A stretch of DNA of 64,000 bases from Lamellibrachia columna (GCA_963662155.1 OY759265.1:7612338-7676337), one strand, 5' to 3'. Positions 34,350-47,701 are shown, counted from the stretch's first letter. Program-made: numbers and translations. The notes: a model not told the origin generated them from the sequence alone.

Positions 34350-36198
34350 TATCCCCACCCCCGGGGATTTTGTACGCATACACAATTTTAGCCCCAGACA
34401 TGCGAACTTAACGGAGATATGAGTGAACAGAGAGTCACAGACCACTTAATTGTTTAGACGGGTACTGATAACACCGACAAAGACGCTTAGATAGATTGAC
34501 TGTCCCCTGTGGCTCAAAACGATATTTTGTCACAAGCCGTGCAGCACATGTTCTGATAATCGACGAAAAATTACCTTAAACAAGCGTCGCTTTCAGTCGG
34601 TGCGCGCTATGGGACTGGGATTTGTGTGCAACATGCGCCACGATGCACATTTATGAAGCCAGGAGGTATTAGGACTACATTTGTCAACTGGTTCTTTTTC
34701 ATTTAATATGGTCTGACTGCAAGCGTCCCGTATAAACTATCCGTAAAGCCATTTGAAGTCTAATAACTCCTGGATATGCAATAAACTATTAACGAACAAA
34801 ATAGCATTGGTATCTCCATGGTAACACATCACCAATAAAGCCAGCAGTGTTCTGCATCTAGTGACGCCGTCGAGTGGTCGTTGTGTCGTCGTCGTGTCGG
34901 TGTCGTGTGAACTACTTGTCTTGTGCGACGTGAATCAGTATGTGTAACACTTATTGATACACACAAGACCATCCATCGTTATTGGCATGGGTTATACTCC
35001 TGAACTACGAGGACGGCTGTGATCATACAGCCCCGAACACAGACAGATCCTGACAACCAACGTGTTCGCTAACACCTACCGACAAGTCTGTTTACGTGTA
35101 CGCCTCCTGGTCAACTATAACTGTTACAGTTGCGATTTCTACGATAAATCGTAACGAGTAATTGGTGACACAAAATCACACACGAGACGGTCTTTCAAAA
35201 GTCCATCCTGAACTGATTTAGCCCATCGGGAATCAGGTTCCTTGATGTTCAAATATGTAGTGTGTGAGTAGTTTACCGGTACGAAATATGCGCAGTTGGC
35301 GTATAAAATAAAACAGTACGTAGGCTTTTGCTAGGAGCATCCAAAACATTTAGTTTTCTCAGCCGTGTTTACACGAAGCGACATGACGCCGCGATGTCGT
35401 GATTTTTACGTAAATAGACTCATGTCACGTGGGTTGTGATTTACACGTGGGTTGTGATTTACACGTGGGTTGTGATTTAAGTTACACAGAATGACGTTAT
35501 CGCGGCGACGCATTGCGTCGTATACAATTACAGCAGCATAAGCACTTTTATTAACGCATGACTGTGATGGTTGACTTATTCACGGAAATTTCCGTATAAA
35601 CCCAAGAGACATAGTAAACCTAACACCCAAGCAAACCCGTTATTAAAGATATGATAAAATATATTTTTGCTTTCAATCTGAACAATAAATATTGCAAAAC
35701 GAGCAGTTAGATTCTCTTTAAAACTACGGCTGGTAATTTGCGAAAAAAGAAGCGCAGTAACGTATGATGCAAAATAAACAAACCACGTTTGTTGGTGTCT
35801 GCAACTCGCGTATGTTTTGTAAATATTCGGGACCCGCCATGTGTATACCGACTCATGAATCGAGACAAGGGGATACCCACTCAGCCACGTATGGGACAGC
35901 CTGCTTACGTTGCCAACTGGCGAGCAGAAGAATAACTAGTCGTCCCAGAATTCAGTTCCCAGTGAAGGCCACCGAAGCGTTGAGTAGGAAAATCTCAATA
36001 GTTGTAATTAGAAAGAAAATCGTTATTATATTATTTAAAATATCACGTATATGGGAATCGACGCTTTTCTGCCACCCAAGTTTCAGTTTGATAGTTTTAT
36101 TATTTATCTTTGGCTCCAGGAAGGACCACAAGATAGATATACACATTATGTGACTCGACACTCGGTACGTGTGGCAGCAGTGCAGAACAATGGTCGTC

Positions 36199-36203
<5 letters not shown>
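34350..36203. other. Mostly unassigned sequence with a small inverted repeat
   Basis: Contains an imperfect inverted pair, about 35367-35405 and 35490-35535 (GCGACATGACGCCGCGATGT versus the reverse complement of GTTATCGCGGCGACGCATTG), flanking three tandem copies of an 18-mer at 35428-35480. An open frame at 35764-36153 has no recognised domain. No other gene evidence. Confidence 0.35.
35428..35480 (+). repeat. 18-bp tandem repeat, three copies
   Basis: Unit ACGTGGGTTGTGATTTAC repeated three times. Confidence 0.92.

Positions 36204-36262
<59 letters not shown>
36198..36262. repeat. (GT)n(TA)n microsatellite
   Basis: GTGTGTGTG followed by about 28 TA units and a TTTA run. Confidence 0.95.
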
Positions 36263-36266
<4 letters not shown>

Positions 36267-37054
36267 TTATTTATTTATCTCTGTAAGTCCACATCAATCC
36301 TAGGCGACATGTGTCGTTCCGACTTAACGCTTTTACTAATGGTTTGATATGATCTACCCTCAAAGGTCTATCGCCTGATGCACAACACACATCTTGCTCA
36401 ATCAAGCAGCTGTACAGTTACACATGAAAGTGGCCGAGTCGCTGCGAGTCGTACAGTGGGGAGTCGACGTCATCCGGCTAGTACATATTTCTTGCCGACC
36501 AACGTCATACGAGTAATCCATAAGCCACACAAGACTTAGTCTCAAATGGGGGAATAGTATTCCCACTATAATTTTCAATTACACCATTACGTGAAGTGTA
36601 TGAAAATGAGTGATGGCCAGACGTAGCCATTTTGGATGACATCTTTAAAAATGGCTGCCCTTTCTGGCATAATTCGTGCAATTCCAAGCAAATGCTCTAT
36701 GGAAAAAAATATATTTGCTGGATCGTAATGTTGTACTAATAAAAGTTTTAATCATAGAATTCTGATTAGGTCAATACTCATATAAGCTATGTGTGTGTAT
36801 ATTTTTCAAACACATAGGAGGACATTTCATTTGTTTACTTTCCTGTGAAAATGTACGTAGCATTCTACCTATATACATATACTTCCAGGTTTCATCAGTA
36901 CTGCTGCCGAAGGTAGGCGATAGATCTAACAAAATATAACCTCATCTGGCGTGAAAACAGAAACATTGACAAAATGTTTCTCTTAACGCAAAATGGCTTG
37001 TCCGATCTGCATGACATGTTATGAAACTAAGCCAACTATATGTCAGCATGTTTC
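36263..37054. other. Unassigned spacer
   Basis: No coding or repeat signal recognised. Confidence 0.3.
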
Positions 37055-37910
37055 GTCTGTAAATGTGTGGACATTTTCATTTTCGACTTTAGTCATCATT
37101 ACAGTCCCAATCATTGGAATCCTGTTCGACTTCAGCATCCGCCTGAGCCATGTTCGACAAAGTAGAGCAGTTCATGCCACTGAGTATACACAAACAGTCA
37201 GACTGGCGGCAACTCCATGCACACTTGCAAGAGACGGGACTCAGCACGACATTTGGAGCAGGCAGGCCCGTCATCCATAGAATCGCTAGGTCTTCTTTGC
37301 AGTTCAATTCCCTGTTGTGGTCTGCTGATTGTTACGGAATGAGCGGGGAGCTCTCTAGGTAGCGCCCCCTGGATGTCAGATGGTAATTTGCTGCATTGGC
37401 GTGTCCTCGAATGTTGAGAGCTGTCTGAATTCGATGACGCCCTTCTTTGCACATAAGTTCTGATTGTGCAGACCATTGACACCAGCTGTCTAGCGTTCTT
37501 CGAGTAGAGTGGAAATGTGAACTGTTGGATTTGTTTGAACACTTCATGAGGCAAGGTCTACGATGCCGCAATGCAGATTAACCCTTCTCGGCATTTCTTA
37601 TTTCTCTGCACACTTTTCAGAGCATTGATCTTTCCTTGGCTGGTTAAGACACTTACGGAGTTGCGTCCGGACTGTGAGTGAAGCCAAGGCAGTACAGAAC
37701 ACGCTTCACTCCCCAATGTTGCAACCACGTTTGGGATGTCAATCATCCTTACGCCAGACTTTGTCCCACACCTGAAGAAAATGTTTGTGTTGGTGGAGTC
37801 ATTTATACAGAGACAGATGACGAAGACATCTGCCACAAAAACAAGTGCCCGATAACTCTGCAGCATGCTGGTGTCAGGAGTATTCAAATGCGTACCGTGC
37901 ATGCGCACGC
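37055..37910 (-). pseudogene. Decayed member of a repeated invertebrate gene family (second copy type)
   Basis: Minus strand, right to left: ADVFVICLCIND, FFRCGTKSGVRMIDIPNVVA, LHSQSGRNSVSVL (pattern LHAFTGCDTVSAF), QGKINALK, then EVFKQIQQFTFPLYS and, in alternate frames, RGHANAANYHLTS (pattern RANYQA), LNCKEDLAILWMTGLPAPNV and a Cys-rich tail SCKCAWSCRQSDCLCILSGM followed by NCSTL. This is the C-terminal half of the multi-copy family related to the pseudogene at 1453-3153; the TDVF block is shared. At least three frameshifts. The Cys-rich tail suggests metal binding; function unknown. Confidence 0.75.
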
Positions 37911-38198
37911 AAGTGCAATGAACAACTTGACCTGCCGTGACCCCATTAATTGTGCTGCCGTGCCAGAAGTAGTCGACTTAGTTTATGTTTTTCCTTGCAA
38001 ATAATTGAACAAACTATTAAATTTATGTTTGCGCAATGTAATCTAATTAGTATAATATTGAACTCAAATACATTATTAGCGCTAACTACCTTAGTATCAA
38101 CGGTCCGAGTAGATATCTTCTCCCTTTGTTATTCCTTTCTCCACGACTACGCCATAATCTGTCGGCTCTCGCACTCAGCAGATTTTATCGACTGATCC

Positions 38199-38558
38199 CT
38201 ACAGACATTGAAGATCCATAAACGCGATCGCTTTCTTAATGAGCAAGGATTCACACGTTGCATTGAAATGGTGTTTATTCAACTTTTCGACATAGTTCAA
38301 AACATTACAATATACATACAACAACACACGTACAATGAAATGCTGAATTGGAAATGCAAGAAATGCAAAAAACCTATACATTAGCATGTAACCAGATAGC
38401 TCTTCAAAAGTTCGATTTTCCCCGTGCAGTTTCAAAAGAACCAAAGTAGAGCGTGGCTCAGGAATATCAAACGATGGGTCCACCATAACTTTCATGTGCA
38501 TGAGATGCTTTGTTACTTTTCTTAATAGTTCATTAATAGAACTAGTGACCTCGTTCAA
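38199..38558 (-). CDS. Unrecognised open frame, 119 codons
   Basis: The frame has an ATG start, includes MNEVTSSINELLRKVTKHLM and a hydrophobic stretch (YRFFAFLAFPIQHFIVRVLL) that could be a membrane segment. I recognise no family. No promoter, splice site or poly(A) evidence supports it, and an overlapping + frame is of similar length. It may be chance or a fragment of an unknown repeat. Confidence 0.15.
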   Translation of the reverse strand: MNEVTSSINELLRKVTKHLMHMKVMVDPSFDIPEPRSTLVLLKLHGENRTFEELSGYMLMYRFFAFLAFPIQHFIVRVLLYVYCNVLNYVEKLNKHHFNATCESLLIKKAIAFMDLQCL

Positions 38559-38559
38559 T

Positions 38560-39130
38560 TTCAGTCATAAACAAGAACCCGATTGGGTGTTCGGTGTCCA
38601 CAAACTGATAACGATTTGGTTTAACCATCCACACAGACGCGCATGCCTGTCATTTTACATAGCCGATGCCACGGTTCGGCAACACGCTGACGGGTTGATC
38701 AAGAGCGTCAAGTGCACGACCACTTTTCAAAGGACTAGAAATAGTTGTACGCACCATTCGTGCAGAAGCATGCGGTGTGTGTGGAAAGTGGTGCCTTTCA
38801 AGATTGGATCTAATATGTTGTCCAAATGTAGGCCACAAATACAAAAGTCATGATCAATTTTGTTGAATGTGCTTTCATACCCGATGTGTTAACTAACATA
38901 TTGTCGCCTGGTCAAAACGGGCGCTGCACCTAAATATTTCCGTATGAGCATTAAATCGACGACAAATAATACGATTAATGACAGTATTAATGCAACAAGG
39001 AAAGATCGAGGCATGGAGTTTAAGCTGTATCCAGGATGTGCATGTGATATTGCACAAAAATGATTATTGCCACATGTCCTCGACATCAGCAGGCATGATG
39101 ATATAACATGATGACATAATACATGTTGAC
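38560..39130. other. Unassigned spacer
   Basis: Short uninformative frames only. Confidence 0.3.
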
Positions 39131-39133
39131 ATC

Positions 39134-39475
39134 TTGCAAATAGCTCATTCTTGTAGTATAGAAACTCGAATAATAAGGAACCAGCATCCGTGGGTGGGCC
39201 ATCTTAAAAGCATGTCAGATACCAGAGCACCCAAACAACTGTTATGGTGCGAAAGAGCTGACGGAAAGCGTACTTTCGCAAAACCTCGTAAGAGCTACAA
39301 AGACTTGATTAAATAATATTTCAAGAGATCTGGCATAGAGCCGACGTGGGAATGTGTGTCCGAAAACCGTGCAAACTGGAGATCGGTCTGCCACGAGGGG
39401 GTTAAACATTAAGAAGAAACCCGTATACGTGTTGAAACCGAGAAGAGGCGCCGCTTGAAGGAATGCGAACGTCTT
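39134..39475 (+). pseudogene. LINE ORF2 C-terminus (different family)
   Basis: Reads HPWVGHLKSMSDTRAPKQLL, WCERADGKRTFAKPRKSYKD, then after a stop PTWECVSENRANWRSVCHEG and ETEKRRRLKE. It matches the pattern LRW.GHV.RM.D.R.PK..LYGEL..GKR..G....RYKD..K..L.......WE..A.DR..WR of RTE/L1-like endonuclease-RT tails. The rest of the element is absent. Confidence 0.75.
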
Positions 39476-39479
39476 GGCA

Positions 39480-42194
39480 CAACATTGATAAAGTAAACAA
39501 ATAGTTTTCCCACAAGAAGAACAAGAAGTTTAAGAACATGAACAAGAAACACACTTTTACCCCAAAAAATATACATGTATAATAATATAAGTGTGCATAC
39601 ATCTTTATTTAAAACCAGTATAAAAAACAATAATTAATTAAAACAAAAACCTGTTAATTTTAAAAACAAATAGGGTCAGTGGCTCCCATTGAGACATACT
39701 GTCGCTATCACAGGAGCCACCACCACGTCTCGAATATAATAGCCACTTTTGTCCCCATATCTTCGTTCCGTTCATGTGAATCGTTATTGCTTCTTATAAT
39801 ATACAAAACTATCGACAGTGAAATATTTTTGACTCAGCCTTATACATTTCGTGAGCACGATGTCGTCGACTAGTTGTTGAATATTCATTAGTCTGGTTGG
39901 CTGTATGCGATGCATCAAGCAACTTTAACTGTGCATCATAATATGACCCCTCAGCTGTTTGACAATGGGTACAATTTGTGACATTGTTGTTCATTTAAGG
40001 CCGCGTTGGTGTGAAGTGTGAACAACGATCGACCGTTGCAATTATAAAAATTAGCGCCCCAGTTACACTATCGCTCCAAATTTGCATCGGTCGGCCCCAA
40101 AATAGCACATGCTATGTATGCCCAGCCTTTCAGTCGCAAATGGAAAATCGATGCAACCGTATAACCGATGCATAATCGAAATAACGATGTAAGAATGAAT
40201 CTCACTGTTGATTGCGAAGGTGCTAATTACTCTGACGACATCGTTCGACCGTGGTGTGAACAAAACCGCATATGTGACGAGTTGCCATGACGTTCGCTTG
40301 TTGTTGTCGTTGTTGTCAACACAGTTTCACCGTAATGTTTGTATCAACTGTAATTTGGTAAACAGGTGTGAAGCATACGCGTGTGGGAACTGAATCACAG
40401 AGTGGATGCGACTTCGTTCCTGCCATTTGTGAGCTACAACAATCTGCTGAAAATGGTTTACGTTTGTGAACAATGACAGACGCAACTGAAAAAACAGGTC
40501 GTGCGTTTATTTATGGAGCGAACACGAGCTTGTGATGTTGTCAGTTCGACTAATTTTGCACAAAACGTATATGACATCGATTTATCGCGAACCCTACAAA
40601 CAACATCTGACAGCTGGCCTGGTTGCATTGAATGCGCTGTGTATGTATATCTTCAAATAACCGTATCGTTAGCTGGCATAATGGGGTCGTAATAGTGTGT
40701 GAACAAAATAATCTACCAGGTCGATTTTTAACATTCATTCACATATTTTTCAATAGACACCTTAGGAGTCCGTATAACTATGAAATGAACAATATCGGCA
40801 ACCCTCGTCTGTAGTTTATTTGTGCATTTGTGGCGACGTTTATGTTTTTTTATTGAAAACGAAATTAGTGCATATATTATAAAAGTGGATTTAACTGTCA
40901 TCATGTTACTGACATGCCAAACAAATATAGGGCCTAGTTCAAACCACAGCTCTTGCAATCCTACTGTAAACCCACTTATTGTCAACACTGGCAATTGTTC
41001 CACGTCTCCGTCTACAATTCCTTTCTATCGTCCACTGCAGATGTGCCATTTGTTACGCTGCGCATGCGGAAGTTCTCTTGATTAAAACAAAGTCACCTCT
41101 CCTACTGATCTCAGGAATTATTATATCACGACCACAACACAAACCAGCTGCCTAGAATTAATTGTCATATGTAAAGGTATGCGGTAACCTTTTTTTAATA
41201 ATAATTATTGAAAAGCAAACTACATGTATCATACTTCCACATCCAAAGATGCAGCTTAGAATTCAAGGTGTCCCCCAGGACTACCGGTGCAGTCGTTTAC
41301 AAAATAATAATAATGCCCTAGTCAGGTCTAATGAGGGCGATTTCCCACGTTTAGTTACTTCTGTGGTGGCACCTCTGCCACTGTCGTAACATAATTGCAA
41401 AATTGCAAAGTGATAAGAATAAATGAAATCATTTTATATAATAGGTTATATTATAATATAGTTAACGGCAGGCGCATTATGGTTCTTGTAGCGTAATAGC
41501 GTGCGCATGGCAATATGAATTTGATCACACTAGACCTGGCAGTTAGCACGGTCTTGCAATGCCATGGATCTTATTATTTGCCTGATTAACGAGAATTTAT
41601 ATGCAATTAAACAGTATTTTTGGCTCCTTAGCATTTCTATAAATCAAACGCGTACATGGACGTAATATGTCGTTAAAAGCGGCTTGTCAGATCGCTGTGC
41701 AGCCTAAAGAGATTCGATACCACAACAGTGAGCAAATAATATCATTATCAATGACGCTCATCCATCAAACCAACGCCTGCTTTCGGTCCCAGGCGCATGA
41801 GACATGTGGATAACATAGATAACATATGATATGGCGAAAAAACAGTCGTTGCTCATGGCGCCATGCAGAATGTTCCGACAAAGACGTGGGTCTTCAGATG
41901 TTTTTTAAATGCAACATCGGATATTAGAAATGAACGAGATCGAGATATTAATAAAATTTGAAGAAAACAAATGCTCACGTTCCTACAATTATCTAAGAAA
42001 TTGGATTCAAAATATAAACTAATAACACCTGTATTTCCATTTCTAACACTGCTCGCAGATAACTGTCAACGGCCAGCCGCTGTGAGGCGCCATCCATATT
42101 ATATGCGTGACTGATTACGCAACGGAAGTGAGCTCGACAAAGTCATTGGGCGATATTAATATTATTTCGGTGAAATTATGTTGGTTATTAGAGC
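39480..42194. other. Unassigned AT-rich region
   Basis: Many frames of 60-90 codons, none with recognised domains or convincing splice context. No RNA gene identified. Some segments (for example 39995-40250 and 40440-40710) contain partly similar GTGTGAACAA / CGATACGGTT words and may be old MITEs, but I could not define termini. Confidence 0.3.
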
Positions 42195-42498
<304 letters not shown>

Positions 42499-42554
42499 GT
42501 ACTGACATTACCCCTTCACACCCTTGAAGGGGTGTGAAGGGGTAATGTCAGTAC
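42499..42554. repeat. Perfect 25-bp inverted repeat (hairpin)
   Basis: Left arm 42499-42523 (GTACTGACATTACCCCTTCA then CACCC) is exactly complementary to right arm 42530-42554, with a 6-nt loop TTGAAG. It starts directly at the end of the (TA)n tract. Confidence 0.95.
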
Positions 42555-42619
42555 CAAAAACATAAATCTGGGTTATTGTTTCAATGGGCGGTAATACTTG
42601 TGTGACAGCACTGTAGCGA

Positions 42620-42700
42620 TCAATCACGCACGCGCGCACACATGCACACGCACAAACGCACGCACGCACGCACGCACGCACTCGCACGCACGCACACACG

Positions 42701-42750
<50 letters not shown>
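42620..42750 (+). repeat. (CGCA)n / (CA)n microsatellite
   Basis: Mixed CACGCA units turning into a pure (CA)n run of about 40 bp. Confidence 0.95.
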
Positions 42751-43759
42751 GATTTCTCTGCCATTCAGAGTAATCAAGTAATGGTATCGCAGCCAGCTCG
42801 CTAAAGTTTAATGATATGACTGTGAATGAGCCGAGTTTGCAATCAGCCGACTCTATTTTTGCGCAGAGTCTCGGATATCGTGTGGTGCTGATTGTTCTAA
42901 CAGCGTGCTTTCCGGTACACGTCATTGCTAGTGGATGCTTAAACGGCAGAGCTGGCGACATATCAACATAAAACTTCATTATTCTTGGGTTCTAACTAAA
43001 CGCTAGAGCAACTCGGACCATCATGTCGTAATAACTTCCAGTGTGGCTTATATAACCAGCAGAACAAAACAAGGCGTGCATGTTCGAGTAAAGTGGCTCT
43101 ATAATGTAAAGGAATTAACAAGATAATTGAAAACTAGTGGCGAAATGTTTATGTTAAAATAACATAACTGGATTGGCGTGTAGTGTAGTGACGCCGGTGT
43201 TGATTGTTCACGTCATCAAAATATTGATAAGTCAGATTGAACAGATTACCTGCAATATGCCTCCCAGGTATCGGATTCACGCAGCATATTGTTGTTGATC
43301 ATCCACCAACGCTGGATGATCAACAACAAAGTCAAGATGACGCAACATCTTTGAGAGGACTCGATATGTCGGTCATCAATCAATGATTAATCATCATGTT
43401 CTTTGGTTCTTCAGCTAAAGGTTCTAAAAAAAATTGGCGACAGATTTGGAATTTTCTTTTTATAGAGAAAACGTACCAAAACATTATCTGAGGTTTCACT
43501 TGTTTACTGATTTGTAGGTGTTTTTCATAAGTATCCTGGTGTAATACATTCTTTCGTAAAATACGCATGCCTTTAAATTGCATTTAATTTATAGCGTAAA
43601 GTGTTAATTATTGGGAGATTTTATTTTTCACATTTACAGTAATCAAATCTTTGTTAAAGCTTAATTGATTCGCAATGTGAAGAACGGCGAAGACCTGCTC
43701 TCGTGATCTATGACGCTGCCTAACAGGCAGTGAGGACATATAACATATACGTTCTACGA
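42751..43759. other. Unassigned spacer with a small hairpin
   Basis: No gene recognised. A perfect 17-bp inverted repeat is at 43289-43329. Confidence 0.35.
43289..43329. repeat. Perfect 17-bp inverted repeat
   Basis: Arms TTGTTGTTGATCATCCA (43289-43305) and its exact complement (43313-43329), loop of 7 nt. No following U-run on either strand and no known structural RNA match. Confidence 0.93.
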
Positions 43760-43966
43760 CTAGTTCTTGTACTGCATCACTGTTTCGGCTGTTCGCCTCT
43801 GCTCTCCCTGGTAGTCGCCCTCCGCCACCCTCACCAAGTGACCCGCCCACATCATACGCCTTATTTGTATTGTTCCCGTTCTGCTTAACTGCATTCCAAT
43901 CTCTTCCCCCAGGTCGTAAAGGTAAAGGTTATTCACCCTCCTTCCATCGATCCGCCCCCTATTCAT
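43760..43966 (-). pseudogene. Internally deleted LINE RT remnant
   Basis: The frame contains GRIDGRRVNNLYLYDLGEEI, resembling the block that leads into FADDI in some LINE RTs (pattern INGERINNLRFADDI), immediately followed by RRMMWAGHLVRVAEGDYQGE, the conserved LINE ORF2 tail (pattern MRWAGHV.RM.E). The catalytic region between is deleted. Confidence 0.55.
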
Positions 43967-44719
43967 ATCTTACCATATGCGTTGGAAATTGTTACTGGTA
44001 AGTACGCATTGCAAGGTGTGTTTAAATGTATGGACTGCCCTAGGCTGTCAATAACTGATGTGCAGTTTTCATTAATCAAGTATGACAACCACGGCCATTA
44101 CCGGCCACAGTATCATGTATTGTGCCCTTATTAAGCGAAGGCTCGACTTACATATGATCGGAAATTGCGTTGCTATTTTCTTGAACTACGATTCAGGTGA
44201 TGGTGTCATAGGAACTACATTAATGCACGTCATTAAATGTGGTTGGTTGTGTCAGAAATGGCGGTACTACGAAGAACATGGCTATCCTCATTTCATAATA
44301 TGTCCCTGGTGAGAATATATGCTAAAGTAATGGAGTAACATACTTAAAGGAAACAAAAGTCATGGTTTTGGGCCTATGGACCTATAAGAGTTACTAAAAC
44401 ATAGCAATTTGCAACTACAACCGCGCAAGTAGTTTACAAGGAAAGCCTTGATAAACACACAGCACAGCACAGCACAGGGCCGCGCCATACTACAGATAAC
44501 CCTATGTCACGAGTGCTGGTAGCAATATTGGCTCAGCAAATGAATATATATTTGTAAACGCGAAGTCCTATACTTGCCAATAGGTTATGGCCATGCTGTT
44601 TGCGTCTAAACTCAACTAATGCAACGTATTTCGGTTTTTGTCTACTAAACGTATCATGTTTTGACATAGCAGCCCATTTGATCGAGAATTTGCGTTGCTT
44701 GTGCATATACCCGCCGGAC

Positions 44720-44870
44720 CTGAAGGCGTCACGGCAGTAGTCTAGGTTAACCGAAGCGCTTATCGGTCGCGCTGGTTAACATGTTAACCCCCAGTTAAAT
44801 TGATATTTGAACAGAATCTCTAGCTTTCAGAACACATTACGAAAAAACCCTAACGTGATATTCTTGATTA
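44720..44870 (+). repeat. Segment homologous to the CR1 copy A leader
   Basis: Shares ordered blocks with 3260-3405: TAGTCTAGGTTA, ATCGGTCGCGCTGGTT, GAATCTCTAGCTTTCAGAAC and TTCTTGATT. No CR1 ORF follows, so it is either a truncated leader or an independent repeat that also precedes copy A. Confidence 0.6.
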
Positions 44871-44935
44871 ATTTGTATTAACTCTCTTGGATGCGTTGCC
44901 CAAAACCACGAACCTTAGTTTCGCTTTAAGAAAAT

Positions 44936-45556
<621 letters not shown>

Positions 45557-45644
45557 TGTTTAAACTATTATCCAAGTGACATATAGCACTATGTGATTAC
45601 GGTGCCATATAAATATCGTATTCTATTATTCTATATCTTATTAT

Positions 45645-45832
45645 CAACGGTGTTGTCGCCTACACTACTGGAAACAATACTCACTGGTGACAACGTTGTT
45701 GCCAACAATACTGAAAACAATGCGCATTGGGGACAACGTTTTTTGCCAACAATACTCGAAACAATGTTAATCGTTGACAATTTTGTTGCCAACGATGCTG
45801 AAAACAATAGTCAACGGTGACAAAGTTGCCTA
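45645..45832 (+). repeat. Diverged 43-bp tandem repeat, about four copies
   Basis: Units of the form GGTGACAACGTTGTTGCCAA CAATACTGAAAACAATGCGCATT recur with several substitutions each. It lies just downstream (in minus-strand sense) of the candidate exon, inside what would be its intron. Confidence 0.75.
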
Positions 45833-45891
45833 TAGCTTTCTAACCTTAATACTAAACACGACAAAATCCTCCGTGTAGTTGTACAACTTAC

Positions 45892-46590
45892 CGGCTGCAC
45901 GTTGACGGCCACGAATGAAACACTGTCCTCAATTTGAGTCGGCGATTGTGACACTTGGACAGCTGTAAAGAATGTTGTGTTCCGATGGGCTCCTTCGACT
46001 GACCCGATGAGGCAGTCTTAAGGTGTGTCGCATCCTCCGTCAGGTTATTCCCGCTTGACTCCGTGCACGTATCGTTGGACGAATCGGTGACATCGCCACC
46101 ATTACCAACACCACCAACGACAACATCGCCGCCGCCGCCGCCACTTTCCGCCAGCGACTTTGGGGTGTCGGACACCGTATCATCGCTGGCGTGCTTCGTA
46201 CACAATGCCGCTGCACCGTGACGGGTAGTGTCATTATACCTGCCAAACTGATCTGAGTATCTCTCGATGTTGTAGATGTCACCCGCCTGAATCGCCACAC
46301 GAGGCGTGTCGTTCTTAGATGACTTGTCACCCCCGGTGCAATTCCTTGCTGCTGCCGCCGCCCGCTTCGAGTATGTCAGTCTGCCGTTACTTTGTAGTAC
46401 CGGCGGTGACTCGGGGAGCACTGACAGGGAACGTGAGAGGGGTTCCCGTCGGTCGGGCGGCGTCTCACGGCCGCCGTGCGCCCACAGATGCTGTTGCCCG
46501 TCGACCGGCTCCATCACCTCATATGCCGTCTCGCCCGCTGCATGCGCGGCTGCTGCTAGAAGCAGTTCACTCCGTCGGAAGCAGTTCATA

Positions 46591-46622
<32 letters not shown>

Positions 46623-46691
46623 GCCTACCACATCGCCGACGGAGCTCATTAGCAGAGCCGACCGTGGCGGCCATGGCTGTGTCAGTGACAT
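45892..46691 (-). CDS. Candidate first coding exon of a host gene, product unknown
   Basis: From the first ATG at 46691 (A at -3) the minus strand is open for about 266 codons to 45892, where a consensus donor CCG|GTAAGT begins; the in-frame TAA is part of that donor. Composition is unlike the surrounding AT-rich DNA: GC-rich, with Gly12 at residues 23-34, Ala runs (LLLAAAAHAA, KRAAAAARN), a basic/Ser segment (RREPLSRSLSVLPESPP) and a GGGGG-rich acidic Ser/Thr/Asn-rich half. No folded domain is visible, so it would be a disordered N-terminal region of a regulatory or signalling protein; the family is not recognised. Near the donor another frame is also open (QIEDSVSFVAVNVQP), so the frame across the last 100 bases, and hence intron phase, is uncertain. 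Downstream exons were not identified. Confidence 0.5.
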
Positions 46692-46715
46692 TCTGTAGTG
46701 AGCCCGATAGCTCAA

Positions 46716-47407
46716 TCACTGTCGCTCCTACATCAACTTTTTAGAATGTACTTAGTATGGTCGTTTCATGTCATATAGCATAAACTATATTTGTTCTAAT
46801 GTATTGATCGTCCAATTGACTAAGAAACCAAATGTTTTTTATAATTTCATAATTTGACCGTTAGCCGTTTCATGTCAATGTATCGACTCGAATATCATGT
46901 TTATATTGCATTCTGATCGACAATGTCGATATTTATTAATATATAGCTATCAGATTATATTAAATAAATTGGTTAATTTAAATACATTTGGGCGGTTACG
47001 ATAACCGATTAGAACGTGTATCTTTAGCAGTGTTACACACGGCTAGTCAGGAAGTATGAGATTTTTGGGTGAATTACAAAAGGTGCATATTGAGATCATA
47101 CCGCTAAATCCGACGACCCCCGGGGTGATTGAACCTGTCACAGATAGCGACCAGGTTCGGTTGAATAACCTGAACGCAGGTATACAGTCACACTGGCCGG
47201 CCCAATGTCCAATTAGACAAATGTCTGCACCTGCCAGCGGCAGACTAATTGCTAAAACATTAGAACATAATGGCTGTGGAGAATTTATTTATAGCAGAGT
47301 GATTCGCACATAAACACATTTAGTTGTTTACATTTCCACTCGATTACATACGTTGGTATGTGGCTATGTTGAACATGTCGGTAAAACGATTACAATGCGC
47401 CGTGATC
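46716..47407. other. Sequence upstream of the candidate exon
   Basis: AT-rich with no TATA-like element that can be assigned. An open frame at 47056-47313 (85 codons) has no recognised domain. Confidence 0.3.
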
Positions 47408-47456
47408 AATATATAATATATAATATATAATATATAATATATAATATATAATACTT
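47408..47456. repeat. 7-bp AT tandem repeat
   Basis: Repeated AATATAT units, about six copies. Confidence 0.85.
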
Positions 47457-47518
47457 GTGCTGTGCTTTGTACACCGAATAATACGAAAGACATATCCAAA
47501 TATTGTGGTCTGACTGCG

Positions 47519-47701
<183 letters not shown>

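Noticed and set aside
46306..46744. Plus-strand frames of 130-141 codons opposite the candidate exon
   Set aside because: They read as low-complexity Pro/Arg/His runs complementary to the Gly-rich exon and lack a splice context; the minus strand has the donor site.
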